Shown: piece by piece, positions 54,098-62,693 of the stretch
How positions within the stretch are numbered: position 1 is the stretch's first letter
Layout: each line of letters starts with the position of its first letter
Origin: an uncultured Aquimarina sp.
Lineage (GTDB): Bacteria; Bacteroidota; Bacteroidia; Flavobacteriales; Flavobacteriaceae
Direction: 5' to 3'
Assembly: GCA_947496355.1 (NCBI GenBank)
Contig: CANMCO010000006.1
Span: 1-64,000 of the forward strand
Length of the DNA stretch: 64,000 nt
Notes under the pieces: model-generated
What the model was told of the DNA's origin: nothing
The model's database searches: none
What the model saw: the letters and a program-made list of their open reading frames with translations, nothing else
Translations under genes and position numbers: made by a program

Positions 54098-54850
54098 CTA
54101 CGCCTCTTTTTTTGATGGTGATGACTGTCTAATAACTTTTTCAAACAATCTTTGTATAAACCTATCTGGTTTTGATTTCCTAAGTGCTTTATTTTTATTA
54201 TAAAACTGGTTGATTTCCTTTTTCAAAGCAGGGTAAATTTTTATAATATCTGTTTTGGATTTAATACTTCTATAATTCCCATCAGCAAACAAAACATATT
54301 TATTAGCACTTAAAAATTCAGAATACAATTTGTTTCCTCCAAGATTTTCTAATCTTTTCCTTTTTGTTTTTTTATGTCTCTTTAATAATTGGTAAGAGGC
54401 GTTCTGTAATAAGATCTCATGAAATCCGTTTATTACCGTATTATTTTCAGTGAATCCATCAATTCTAATGAACTTATAGTCATTAATAGTAAATTCATCT
54501 ACTTTATCACGTATTAATTGTAAAATTGAAGCTACCGCACCAGGTTTAAGTGCCACTAAAAGTTTATCTGTTTCAAGGTTGTATTTCATATCTACACCAT
54601 AATATGTCTGGCCATCATATGTAATAGAACCTTTCAAAACTTTATCAGAAAGGAAAAATGCATGTTTCTCACCGAAAACTCGATTAATGTCTAGGTTTAC
54701 ATATTGTTTCCCGTTGTACAATCCAGTATGCTCTTGCCCTATGACATTATCAAACCAATTATAATAAGTGATTTCTTCTTTTTGGGCCTGACCCAAAAAG
54801 ACAAATGGTAAGAATAAAAAAACAATCGTACTCTTATTAATTTTCCCCAT
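54098..54850 (-). CDS. Secreted protein of unknown function upstream of the TonB receptor
   Basis: Not recognised. A 250-aa protein with a signal peptide (FLFLPFVFLGQAQ) and no lipobox. The mature part begins with EEITYYNWFDNVIGQEHTGL and has strand-turn patterns with aromatic residues (GKQYVNLDINRVFGEKHAFF), then a lysine/arginine-rich helical C-terminus (KRHKKTKRKRLEN; IKKNQ-like helices; RKSKPDRFIQRLFEKVI). It precedes the receptor gene by four bases and is very likely co-transcribed. Similar genes often stand before STN-type receptors in this phylum, but I know no function for them. Confidence 0.6.
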   Translation of the reverse strand: MGKINKSTIVFLFLPFVFLGQAQKEEITYYNWFDNVIGQEHTGLYNGKQYVNLDINRVFGEKHAFFLSDKVLKGSITYDGQTYYGVDMKYNLETDKLLVALKPGAVASILQLIRDKVDEFTINDYKFIRIDGFTENNTVINGFHEILLQNASYQLLKRHKKTKRKRLENLGGNKLYSEFLSANKYVLFADGNYRSIKSKTDIIKIYPALKKEINQFYNKNKALRKSKPDRFIQRLFEKVIRQSSPSKKEA

Positions 54851-55192
54851 ACTTAAATGATATACAACATACTACTAACTAGTATTAAGAGTCTGTATTG
54901 TTAAAAAATAACAACAAAACACCTAAAGGACTACTAGTTATATGTAAATTGGTTTTAAAAGACTAAAAACTATCCCCTATAGCTTTCTTAATATTATTCA
55001 ATATATATCAAAAATCAAGAATAAAAATCACAACAAGTGTTAAGAAAACAATAAATTGATTAACTACTACTAGTTTCTATTTTCATGAAAGTACATCACA
55101 ACATTAAACCTAAGGGTATTACTAAAATCCTTACAAGCTTAATTCAATATCGACTACAACCTTTTAGTCTTGATAAATTTTTATACATATAT
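54851..55192. other. 342-bp gap within the DUF4249/TonB block
   Basis: AT-rich with no credible gene; the ORF on the plus strand at 55085-55291 overlaps the end of a real minus-strand gene and is rejected. A promoter for the unknown protein and receptor genes should lie here, but I find no clear TAnnTTTG box on the minus strand. Confidence 0.5.
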
Positions 55193-56413
55193 CTAGTCTA
55201 CCCAAAAATCCGGAACAACACTTTGTCCAAAAACAGTACAGTCACCGCATTCTCGTTGCACAAAAATATAAAACCCTTCCCCAGGGTTTGAATCTATAAG
55301 TTTTTCGAAAAACTTGGCGCTTTCTTCTTCTATTAATCGAATTAATCTAAGATTATAGTCCTCTATACTTTCAAACATACCAATAGTTAATATTATTTGT
55401 ACACAACCCGGCGTGAATTGAGGTAAACCTTCCAGCACTTCTCCTCTATTAAAAAACATTCTTTTTTCTGAAACTGAAGACAAATCAAAGAAACCCAATA
55501 CACTTTCTTCTGGATTGTTTTCTGAAATAATATTTCCTGTAATAAAACCAGGTTGAATTTGAGAAAATAAACTTTGAGTATCCGAAAATTTCTTAAGGGT
55601 CTCATAAAACCTACCAGCCTCTCTTGATTGAACAAATTGTCTAACCAAAACACTATAACGGTCGGCTACGCTAATATCTTCTGCATCGATAAATTTTAAG
55701 AGAAAGCCTATAATTCTATCTTCCTCAAAAGCACTTGTGTTAGCAAGGATTATTTCATTAGATACTCTGGTATTATAACATATTCGCTCTCCCAATGGCC
55801 GATCTGTAAATAGATCAAATTCAATCATTCCTGTTTCAGGGTTTATTAAAACATCCTTTAAATCTTTTGTAACCCATAAAGGAGCAGTAATTTTGTATGT
55901 TTCTTCATATTCGAACCGATAGTACATTAAAGCCCCACTAGCATCAAAACTATCTATAAAAATACCAAGTCCTTCAACTCCTTCATCACTAACCATTCGT
56001 TTTGGATATAGATTCTCTATAGATGATTCTGCAGGTAAAGTAACTTTATCAGATATATAAGACCTACCATTTTGTGTTGTAATCAACAATTGGTATTGGT
56101 TTCCTGCTGTGACAGCAAACTTTTCTTTAGAAATATAAATTCCTGAAGTAGTTTCATCAAAAAAATACTCTTCTCCCGTATCTCTTACCACCTTAACTTG
56201 TGCATTTTGCTCGGGTAGTGGTCCTTCTTCCTCAAATCTAAATGTTCTGGACAGTTCAATTTGCTGATTTTTTAATTCATTAGTAATGGTAGTGTTGATC
56301 ACCAAAATACTTTCAAAACTTTCAGTTTCTATATCAAATGGTTCTACACAATTTGAAACGCACATACTTAATTGTGCGAATAACATCAACCTAGCTGCTC
56401 TTATATATTTCAT
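55193..56413 (-). CDS. DUF4249 lipoprotein (paralogue 3)
   Basis: A 406-aa lipoprotein (signal then SNCVEPFDIETESF). It shares the family stretch FESILVINTTITNELKNQQI and ends RECGDCTVFGQSVVPDFWVD like the other two. It is more distant from paralogues 1 and 2 than they are from each other, which fits an older duplication and a recent one. It is the first gene of the block in the direction of transcription, separated from the next gene by 342 bp, so it may be a separate unit. Confidence 0.85.
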   Translation of the reverse strand: MKYIRAARLMLFAQLSMCVSNCVEPFDIETESFESILVINTTITNELKNQQIELSRTFRFEEEGPLPEQNAQVKVVRDTGEEYFFDETTSGIYISKEKFAVTAGNQYQLLITTQNGRSYISDKVTLPAESSIENLYPKRMVSDEGVEGLGIFIDSFDASGALMYYRFEYEETYKITAPLWVTKDLKDVLINPETGMIEFDLFTDRPLGERICYNTRVSNEIILANTSAFEEDRIIGFLLKFIDAEDISVADRYSVLVRQFVQSREAGRFYETLKKFSDTQSLFSQIQPGFITGNIISENNPEESVLGFFDLSSVSEKRMFFNRGEVLEGLPQFTPGCVQIILTIGMFESIEDYNLRLIRLIEEESAKFFEKLIDSNPGEGFYIFVQRECGDCTVFGQSVVPDFWVD

Positions 56414-56628
56414 TAATAACTAAAAGATTAATCGTTAATAGAAATATATTGTGATTCAATCTGCTATTAGGTAACCCCTATCAATGTTTACTTATAGTAA
56501 ACACTCTTTCATATGAAAATAACGCATCTAAAAAAACGTAAGTTTAGCCTTATCGCCTCTTATAAATTTGTTAACACCTTCTTTTTCCTTAACACTTTTA
56601 TTTAAATTAGGCGATCAAATTAACATAA

Positions 56629-57966
56629 ATGAAAATTTTACTCACCTCAACATTACTTTTATTCACTGCTTTTTTAAGTGCACAAACTGATCAAAAAATT
56701 TACGATATAATCAAAGAAGTATCTGCTGAAAGAATTGAAAACGATATAAAAAAACTAGCAGATTTTGGAACTCGTCATACACTAAGTGATACCGTTTCTA
56801 CCACCAGAGGTATTGGTGCCGCCAGAAGATGGATTAAATCTGAGTTTGATAACATTTCAAACGATTGTAATAATTGCCTTGAAGTATTTTATCAGAAAGA
56901 TTTAGTTAAGAAAGGTACCAACCAGCGAATTGTAAAAGATGTTTGGGTAGTTAATGTTGTAGCTATACAAAGAGGTACTAAACATCCAAATCGTTTTATC
57001 ATGATGAGTGGCGATATCGATTCGCGTATTTCAGACCCTACAGATTTCACAAACGATTCACCAGGAGCAAATGATAATGCCAGTGGTATGGCTGGTGCAA
57101 TTGAGGCTGCAAGAGTGCTTTCTAAATATAAATTTGAAAATAGCATTATCTATGTAGGCTTATCTGGTGAAGAACAAGGGCTTTTTGGCGGGCAAGGACT
57201 AGCAAAATACGCCAAAGAAAAAAATTGGGAGATTATTGGTATTATGAATAATGATATGATAGGCAATATAGAAGGTGTGGATGGTGTGATTGATAATAGA
57301 ACCTTTAGAATATTTTCTGAACCTGTACCTCCTACAGAAACAGAAAAACAAAGAAAATCTAGACGTTTTTATGGTGGTGAAGTAGATGGTATCTCTCGAC
57401 AACTAGCACGATATGTTCATAAAACGGTAAAAACATATATGCCAGAAATGAACCCTATGCTTGTATATCGACTTGATCGATTTGGTAGAGGTGGTCATCA
57501 CAGACCATTCAATGATGCTGGGTATGCCGGAATCCGAATTATGGAAGCTCATGAAAATTATACGCAGCAACATCAAGATATCCGTAAAGAAAACGGTATC
57601 GAATATGGGGATGTAGTCGAGCATGTTAATTTTGATTATGCTGCAAAACTTACTGCCGTTAATGCAATTAATCTCGCCAGCATAGCATGGGCTCCTCCCG
57701 CTCCCACCGAGGTTGGGATTGGGGGTATAGTAGAACCATCAGCCAAGTTTCAGTGGAAAAAAGTAAATGATCCCAACATAGCGGGGTACAAAATCTATTG
57801 GAGAGATACTACTTCTCCAACTTGGGATCATAGTCGCTTTGTAGGTGATGTAGATAATTTTATGCTTGATGGTATTGTTATTGACAACTACCTTTTCGGA
57901 ATTACAACTGTGGGAAAAAACGGGTTTGAAAGCCCTGTTGTGTTTCCTTCAAAAATCTTTAGATAG
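56629..57966 (+). CDS. Secreted M28-family metallopeptidase with C-terminal FN3-like domain
   Basis: A 445-aa secreted zinc aminopeptidase (signal LLLFTAFLSAQ). The active-site region is PGANDNASGMAGAIEAARVL (metal Asp), YVGLSGEEQGLFGGQGLA (catalytic Glu pair), IMNNDMIGN (metal Asp) and a late HHRPFNDAGYAGIRIMEAHE. The last 95 residues (APPAPTEVGIGGIVEPSAKF; IAGYKIYWRDTTSP) look like a fibronectin type III-like fold. Secretion and the lack of a T9SS domain suggest a periplasmic or released enzyme. An esterase gene follows after 30 bp. Confidence 0.9.
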   Translation: MKILLTSTLLLFTAFLSAQTDQKIYDIIKEVSAERIENDIKKLADFGTRHTLSDTVSTTRGIGAARRWIKSEFDNISNDCNNCLEVFYQKDLVKKGTNQRIVKDVWVVNVVAIQRGTKHPNRFIMMSGDIDSRISDPTDFTNDSPGANDNASGMAGAIEAARVLSKYKFENSIIYVGLSGEEQGLFGGQGLAKYAKEKNWEIIGIMNNDMIGNIEGVDGVIDNRTFRIFSEPVPPTETEKQRKSRRFYGGEVDGISRQLARYVHKTVKTYMPEMNPMLVYRLDRFGRGGHHRPFNDAGYAGIRIMEAHENYTQQHQDIRKENGIEYGDVVEHVNFDYAAKLTAVNAINLASIAWAPPAPTEVGIGGIVEPSAKFQWKKVNDPNIAGYKIYWRDTTSPTWDHSRFVGDVDNFMLDGIVIDNYLFGITTVGKNGFESPVVFPSKIFR

Positions 57967-57996
57967 AAATAATTAGCTAATTATAAATATACTATA

Positions 57997-58932
57997 ATGA
58001 GAAATCTGACCGCACTACTAATGCTCACAGCATTTGTCACATTAGGATGCAAGCAAGAATCAAAAGACAAAAACAATCGTATTATAGCGAGAACTACTGA
58101 AAAACCAGTGCCAAAAGAAAGTGAAATCATTCTATACGAAAATTTTGAATCTAAGTATGTCATCCCTCGTAATGTTGAAGTTTTTTTACCAGAAGGATAT
58201 GATGCTACTTCAAAAGAAAAATACAAAGTATTATACATGCACGATGGGCAAAATGTATTTAACCCAGAAACATCATATACAGGAATCGATTGGGGCGTTG
58301 ATGAAGCTATTGATAGTCTGATGAAATTAGGAAAAATTAAGAACACTATTGTCGTTGCTCCCTGGAATACAGTAAAAAAGCGGTTTTCAGAATATATGCC
58401 CAAAGCTCCAGCGGCATTAACCGAATCTCCAGAAGTCAAAGCGGCATTAAAGGAAAACACGGGATATGACTCCGTGTATTCTGATGAGTATTTAAAGTTT
58501 TTGGTTGAGGAATTGAAACCTTTTATTGAGAAAAATTATAACGTATCTCCTAAAAAGGAAGATACTTCTGTAATGGGATCATCAATGGGGGGCTTAATCT
58601 CGTTATACGCAATATGCAAATATCCAGAGGTTTTTGGAGCGGCTGGCTGTGTATCTACTCATTGGCCAGTACAAGTACTAGGAGAAGCCTATATAAGTAC
58701 ATTGCCCACTACATTACCTGATCCTACAACTCATAAAATCTATTTTGATTTTGGAACCGAAACTCTGGATGCAGAATATGAACCTTTTCAAAAGAAAGTT
58801 GATGAAATTATGGTTGCAAAAGGATATACTCAAGGCACTAACTGGATAACAAAAAAGTTTGAAGGGGCTGCGCACAATGAGAAAAGCTGGAATGAACGTG
58901 TTCATATCCCACTAGAGTTTTTGTTGAAGTAG
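57997..58932 (+). CDS. Alpha/beta-hydrolase esterase (esterase D/Fes-like) lipoprotein
   Basis: A 311-aa lipoprotein (TAFVTLGCKQES). The alpha/beta-hydrolase fold has YKVLYMHDGQNVFNPETSY, nucleophile elbow MGSSMGGLISLYA and a C-terminal HNEKSWNERVHIPLEFLL, fitting the 'putative esterase' family that includes enterochelin and feruloyl esterases. Substrate unknown. It is 30 bp after the M28 peptidase gene, so both are likely in one transcript. Confidence 0.87.
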   Translation: MRNLTALLMLTAFVTLGCKQESKDKNNRIIARTTEKPVPKESEIILYENFESKYVIPRNVEVFLPEGYDATSKEKYKVLYMHDGQNVFNPETSYTGIDWGVDEAIDSLMKLGKIKNTIVVAPWNTVKKRFSEYMPKAPAALTESPEVKAALKENTGYDSVYSDEYLKFLVEELKPFIEKNYNVSPKKEDTSVMGSSMGGLISLYAICKYPEVFGAAGCVSTHWPVQVLGEAYISTLPTTLPDPTTHKIYFDFGTETLDAEYEPFQKKVDEIMVAKGYTQGTNWITKKFEGAAHNEKSWNERVHIPLEFLLK

Positions 58933-59022
58933 AAACTATAATTGCCCATTGATATCATAAATTCTCAATTATTACTGCGAGTAGGAATTAACTATAAGTT
59001 TATGCAACAATAATTGTTCAAA

Positions 59023-59514
59023 TTAATGGAAACTAATCACTTTTGAAATTATCCATTTCTCATCTTCATTTCTCCATACAAGGAGAAATCTACTGGGTTT
59101 AGATTTGGCATTGGGTTCTTGGTTATTGTAAAATTTATGGTACCCCATCTCTATTGCTCCATAATTAGGAATAGGATATACTTCTACGCTTCCTTCTATT
59201 AATGTTCGAGTCACTTTTCCGCAAATGTTATTCTTAAGAGACTTCAATAAATCCGGCTTAGAAGTTGACAACCCACCTTTGTCGTGAAAAAATTCCAAAT
59301 CCTCAGCGTATAACGAGGCTTGTGTATCCATGTCGCATTCATTGTAGGCATCAAAATATTTTTTATCCATAGCAAGGATAACTTCATAAAGTGCTTTATC
59401 TGCAGGGGTATACTCAGTATCAAGAATATCCTGATATTCATTTTGAGCATAGTTAGACAGACTAAATAATGACAATATAACAATGAGGAAAACTGTGTTT
59501 TTTTGATTTTTCAT
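59023..59514 (-). CDS. Secreted NTF2-like (DUF4440/SnoaL) protein
   Basis: A 163-aa protein with a signal peptide (VILSLFSLSNYAQ). The mature part has the NTF2-like pattern EVILAMDKKYFDAYNECDMD, ASLYAEDLEFFHDKGGLSTS and a strand-rich end WRNEDEKWIISKVISFH. Such small cone-shaped domains bind or convert various small molecules; the family name does not give a reaction. It is convergent with the esterase gene. It is a distant relative of the C-terminal domain of the amidohydrolase at 45-47 kb in fold only. Confidence 0.78.
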   Translation of the reverse strand: MKNQKNTVFLIVILSLFSLSNYAQNEYQDILDTEYTPADKALYEVILAMDKKYFDAYNECDMDTQASLYAEDLEFFHDKGGLSTSKPDLLKSLKNNICGKVTRTLIEGSVEVYPIPNYGAIEMGYHKFYNNQEPNAKSKPSRFLLVWRNEDEKWIISKVISFH

Positions 59515-59675
59515 TTGAATATTAATACTATTATTTTACTTGGTTTTGAAAGCCTTTAATAAGGATTTCAATGGTAAGCTAATATACTATTAATCGATCT
59601 ATAACAGCATAGTTTAAAATCCTTTTATTCTTACACAATCTTTGATTTTATTTAATTTTCTACTACAATATCTTA

Positions 59676-59711
59676 TAAAAAACCCTTGAACTTATAAAAG
59701 TTCAAGGGTTT
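59676..59711 (-). terminator. Intrinsic terminator of the astacin gene
   Basis: Arms AACCCTTGAACTT (59681-59693) and AAGTTCAAGGGTT (59698-59710), 13 bp perfect, with a T-run on the minus strand. Confidence 0.88.
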
Positions 59712-59734
59712 AAAACAATTTAAAAAAACAAAGC

Positions 59735-60763
59735 TTAACTAATATAATACCATGTTGTACCTCTTAATTCTACTCGTCTCCATCTGTCTTGGCTAGCATC
59801 CCAATACCACCATACATCACTCCAACGATATACTCTTACGCCATAAATTGTGTAATAGTTTCCGTTTTCATAAACTTCTCCACCACCATTACCGGGATAC
59901 ATTTTATTGATTCCGGTAAGATCGCCAGATGATAGTCCGTTGCGTTGTGTACTATAACCACTACCATCTTTTTTGGTAATTGTACGTTGTCCGTTTTTAG
60001 AAAATGCGGTAGAATGATACATCATAATTGATCCAAAATCAAGATTATTGGTATATTCATCACCATCGCGTCCACGCTGTATATATGTCTGAAAATTATG
60101 TTCTTTACCAGATTGTATGTTTTGCCATTGTATAGTGATAGAATTATCTCTATCTGCCCTGCTTTGTTCATGCCATAAGCCCACTGCATGTCCTATTTCA
60201 TGTATAGTACTACCTGTAGAACACCCATCGGCAAGATTAATATTCTGGCGGCCTCCTATCATACCAACACTAGAAGAACATCCAGACCCTTTTCTAAAAT
60301 ACACATAATTACTTTGATTGTTTCGTTGAACAAATTTCAAAGATGTATTAGCTTCCCAATGTGCAATGGCATCTGTTACTCTATAACTTTTAGGCAGACC
60401 CGATTCTACAGCATAGTACACTATGTTATTTGGCCACCTACCTCCTGTTCTACCAACACTTTTATAGGCTGAAGTTTCTCCATCTTCAAAAACTAATTTA
60501 TTAGGGTGTATCGTTAGCATATCCCTTTCAAAAATAATATCTCCTTCGTAGATATATTCTCCATTTATCTCCTCTAAAGGAAGTTTCATCCCGGCGTAGT
60601 ACATTGAAGTTACTTTGCCTGACATATTGGGATATGCCATTTCGGTCTGTCTCGTCGTATCAATGTCTACAGAAACTGCTGTAGTTTCATCCAATCGTTC
60701 TGTAGTACAAGCTGTAATTACTAAAGCCAGTATCAACAATCGTGTGATTTGATTTTTAATCAT
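59735..60763 (-). CDS. Astacin-like (M12A) metallopeptidase lipoprotein
   Basis: A 342-aa lipoprotein (LALVITACTTERLDE). After a pro-region of about 90 residues, the catalytic domain has the astacin zinc motif HEIGHAVGLWHEQSRADRD and the Met-turn SIMMYHSTAFS. The last 50 residues (YTIYGVRVYRWSDVWWYWDA) are a tryptophan-rich tail module, perhaps for binding. Flavastacin is the classic relative in this phylum. The enzyme would be exported and activated by removal of the pro-region. It has its own terminator. A GH16 gene lies 140 bp upstream on the same strand. Confidence 0.92.
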   Translation of the reverse strand: MIKNQITRLLILALVITACTTERLDETTAVSVDIDTTRQTEMAYPNMSGKVTSMYYAGMKLPLEEINGEYIYEGDIIFERDMLTIHPNKLVFEDGETSAYKSVGRTGGRWPNNIVYYAVESGLPKSYRVTDAIAHWEANTSLKFVQRNNQSNYVYFRKGSGCSSSVGMIGGRQNINLADGCSTGSTIHEIGHAVGLWHEQSRADRDNSITIQWQNIQSGKEHNFQTYIQRGRDGDEYTNNLDFGSIMMYHSTAFSKNGQRTITKKDGSGYSTQRNGLSSGDLTGINKMYPGNGGGEVYENGNYYTIYGVRVYRWSDVWWYWDASQDRWRRVELRGTTWYYIS

Positions 60764-60902
60764 AATAATTGAGTTTGTGTTAGTTTATGTGTTAAAATTA
60801 CTCTTTGAATTACTCCACCTAAATAGGTTTAATTTTCAATGTTAAGGATATAAAATTCTATCCTGGTTCTAGATGCAATACTTTCTGTTTTATATATCAA
60901 TC

Positions 60903-62594
60903 CTAGTTCTTAATAAACCGTTTCGTTTTACCAGTTTTTAGATCTTTATAAAAGTATACTCCTTTATTTAATGCACCAATATTGATTGTATTATCATTAA
61001 AATCTCCTTTTAATACTACCCGTCCTTTACTATCAAGAATAATATATGATCCGGATGCTTTTGGGTTCTTAATTCTTAAAAAATCTGAGGTTGGATTTGG
61101 AAAAAGTATAATCTCGTTAAATAAACTTTCACCAGCACTCCCCATTATTTTTACAGTTTTTGTATTGGCTGAAGAATCAATCGCGCTAATTTTCAACCAA
61201 TTAATATTCCATCCTCCAGTTAATGCTTTAATAGCAATTTGTTGTGCCCCTGCATCCAGATTTACCGTATGCTGAACAGTGGTCCAGTTTTGCCACCCGC
61301 CAGTATTAGGAATACCCAGCGTACCGTAAACAGTAACTCCTCCTGCTTTTTCAAGCTGAAGCTCGCCTCCTGTATTTGGGGTTGCAACTCTGTACTCAAT
61401 AAGGTAGCTACCATTATTAGGGATGTTAACATCCCATACAAGCCAGTCATTGGTATCTATCCAACCTACATTTAGCCCTCCTTCTGAGCAGGATTCAGTT
61501 TGAGTTCCTGATTGTGTTATCGTATTTTCCGCTTCAATCAGGGTCGACCACGATGATGTAACTTCTGATACAACCACAGCACTAACTTTATCATTAAACC
61601 CATCATCGACCAAGCAGTTATCATCGTCAGTTTTTATTAAAGTAGTACCTGAAAAATCAGGATGCTCATACAATCTAATTTGATACCCTTCTTTGACTTG
61701 TACAGAAGAAATATCATTATCTGAAACCCCTAAAGCTTGTAATTGATCAAGGGTATAACTCCCTACGTTAAGGGAAGCTGAGTATCCACCATAATCACAA
61801 TGTTGAAAGAGTGTTACAGGACCTGTTGATGTATTTGTTTTTTGGTACACACGAACATAATCTACCAACATTCTTGCAGGAAAAGCATTGTTATCTACAT
61901 TAAATCCAGGCCAGTTTCCACCTATTGCCATATTGATCAAAATAAAAAAGCTATTATGAAACTCTGATGTACCGTTAACTCCGTTAGCAATACTTGCTTC
62001 GTGATAAAGATTTCCATCAACAAACCATTTTATTGCTGAAGCATCCCACTCGATAGTATATACATGATAATTAGTAACTGAGCTAACAGGTGTTGATTCA
62101 CTATAATTTGCATAATTATTAGTATGATCCTGCCAGTGAATGGTTCCATGCGTTTGAGCTTCAATATTTACGTGCTCCATAATATCAATTTCCCCACAGG
62201 AAGGCCATCCAACCGATGATATATTATCCCCCAACATCCAAAATGCGGGCCACGACCCCATGAAAGAAGGCATTGCAATTCGTGCTTCAATTTTACCATA
62301 TTTCCAGGATTTCCTTCCTTGCGTTTTCATCCTTGTAGAGGTATAATTAAATCCACCTACGCTTTCACGTTTTGCTGTAATAACAAGATTTCCATTTTCT
62401 ACAGTAGCATTCTCACGCTTGTAATATTGTAATTCATTATTACCCCATCCAGAATTTCCGTTACCAATTTCGAAAACCCAATCTGCACTAATACCATTAG
62501 TAAATTCATCTTGCCAAACCAAATTCCAGTTTTGTGAAAATGAAAATTGACATAAGGATAAGGCTATAAAAGATAAAATAATATGTTGTTTCAT
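60903..62594 (-). CDS. Secreted GH16 beta-glucanase with crystallin-like, CBM6 and T9SS domains
   Basis: A 563-aa secreted enzyme; the start is MKQHIILSFIALSLCQFSFS (62594), 19 codons inside the longest ORF. GH16 domain with catalytic GEIDIMEHV (about residue 134), WPAFWMLGDN and the concluding VDYVRVYQK; laminarin-type beta-1,3-glucans are the probable substrate. Residues about 260-341 form a beta/gamma-crystallin-like module (VTLFQHCDYGGYSASLNVG; VSDNDISSVQVKEGYQIRLY) with calcium-type NDxxSS motifs. A CBM6-like module (LIEAENTITQSGTQTESCSE; GGWNINWLKIS) and a T9SS domain follow. This module order is uncommon. Confidence 0.9.
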   Translation of the reverse strand: MKQHIILSFIALSLCQFSFSQNWNLVWQDEFTNGISADWVFEIGNGNSGWGNNELQYYKRENATVENGNLVITAKRESVGGFNYTSTRMKTQGRKSWKYGKIEARIAMPSFMGSWPAFWMLGDNISSVGWPSCGEIDIMEHVNIEAQTHGTIHWQDHTNNYANYSESTPVSSVTNYHVYTIEWDASAIKWFVDGNLYHEASIANGVNGTSEFHNSFFILINMAIGGNWPGFNVDNNAFPARMLVDYVRVYQKTNTSTGPVTLFQHCDYGGYSASLNVGSYTLDQLQALGVSDNDISSVQVKEGYQIRLYEHPDFSGTTLIKTDDDNCLVDDGFNDKVSAVVVSEVTSSWSTLIEAENTITQSGTQTESCSEGGLNVGWIDTNDWLVWDVNIPNNGSYLIEYRVATPNTGGELQLEKAGGVTVYGTLGIPNTGGWQNWTTVQHTVNLDAGAQQIAIKALTGGWNINWLKISAIDSSANTKTVKIMGSAGESLFNEIILFPNPTSDFLRIKNPKASGSYIILDSKGRVVLKGDFNDNTINIGALNKGVYFYKDLKTGKTKRFIKN

Positions 62595-62693
62595 TGTAAA
62601 TACCAAAGTTCGTACTGGTATTGCCAACTGCATAATTTGATTTCTAAACATAATAATTAGGATTGATTTAGTCTATATATCTAGGTTACAGCA

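Noticed and set aside
55085..55291. 68-aa ORF on the plus strand
   Set aside because: It runs into the 3' end of a DUF4249 gene on the other strand and has no start signals or recognisable content.
46986..56413. Polysaccharide utilisation locus
   Set aside because: There is a TonB receptor but no SusD, no glycoside hydrolases and no sugar regulator within the block.
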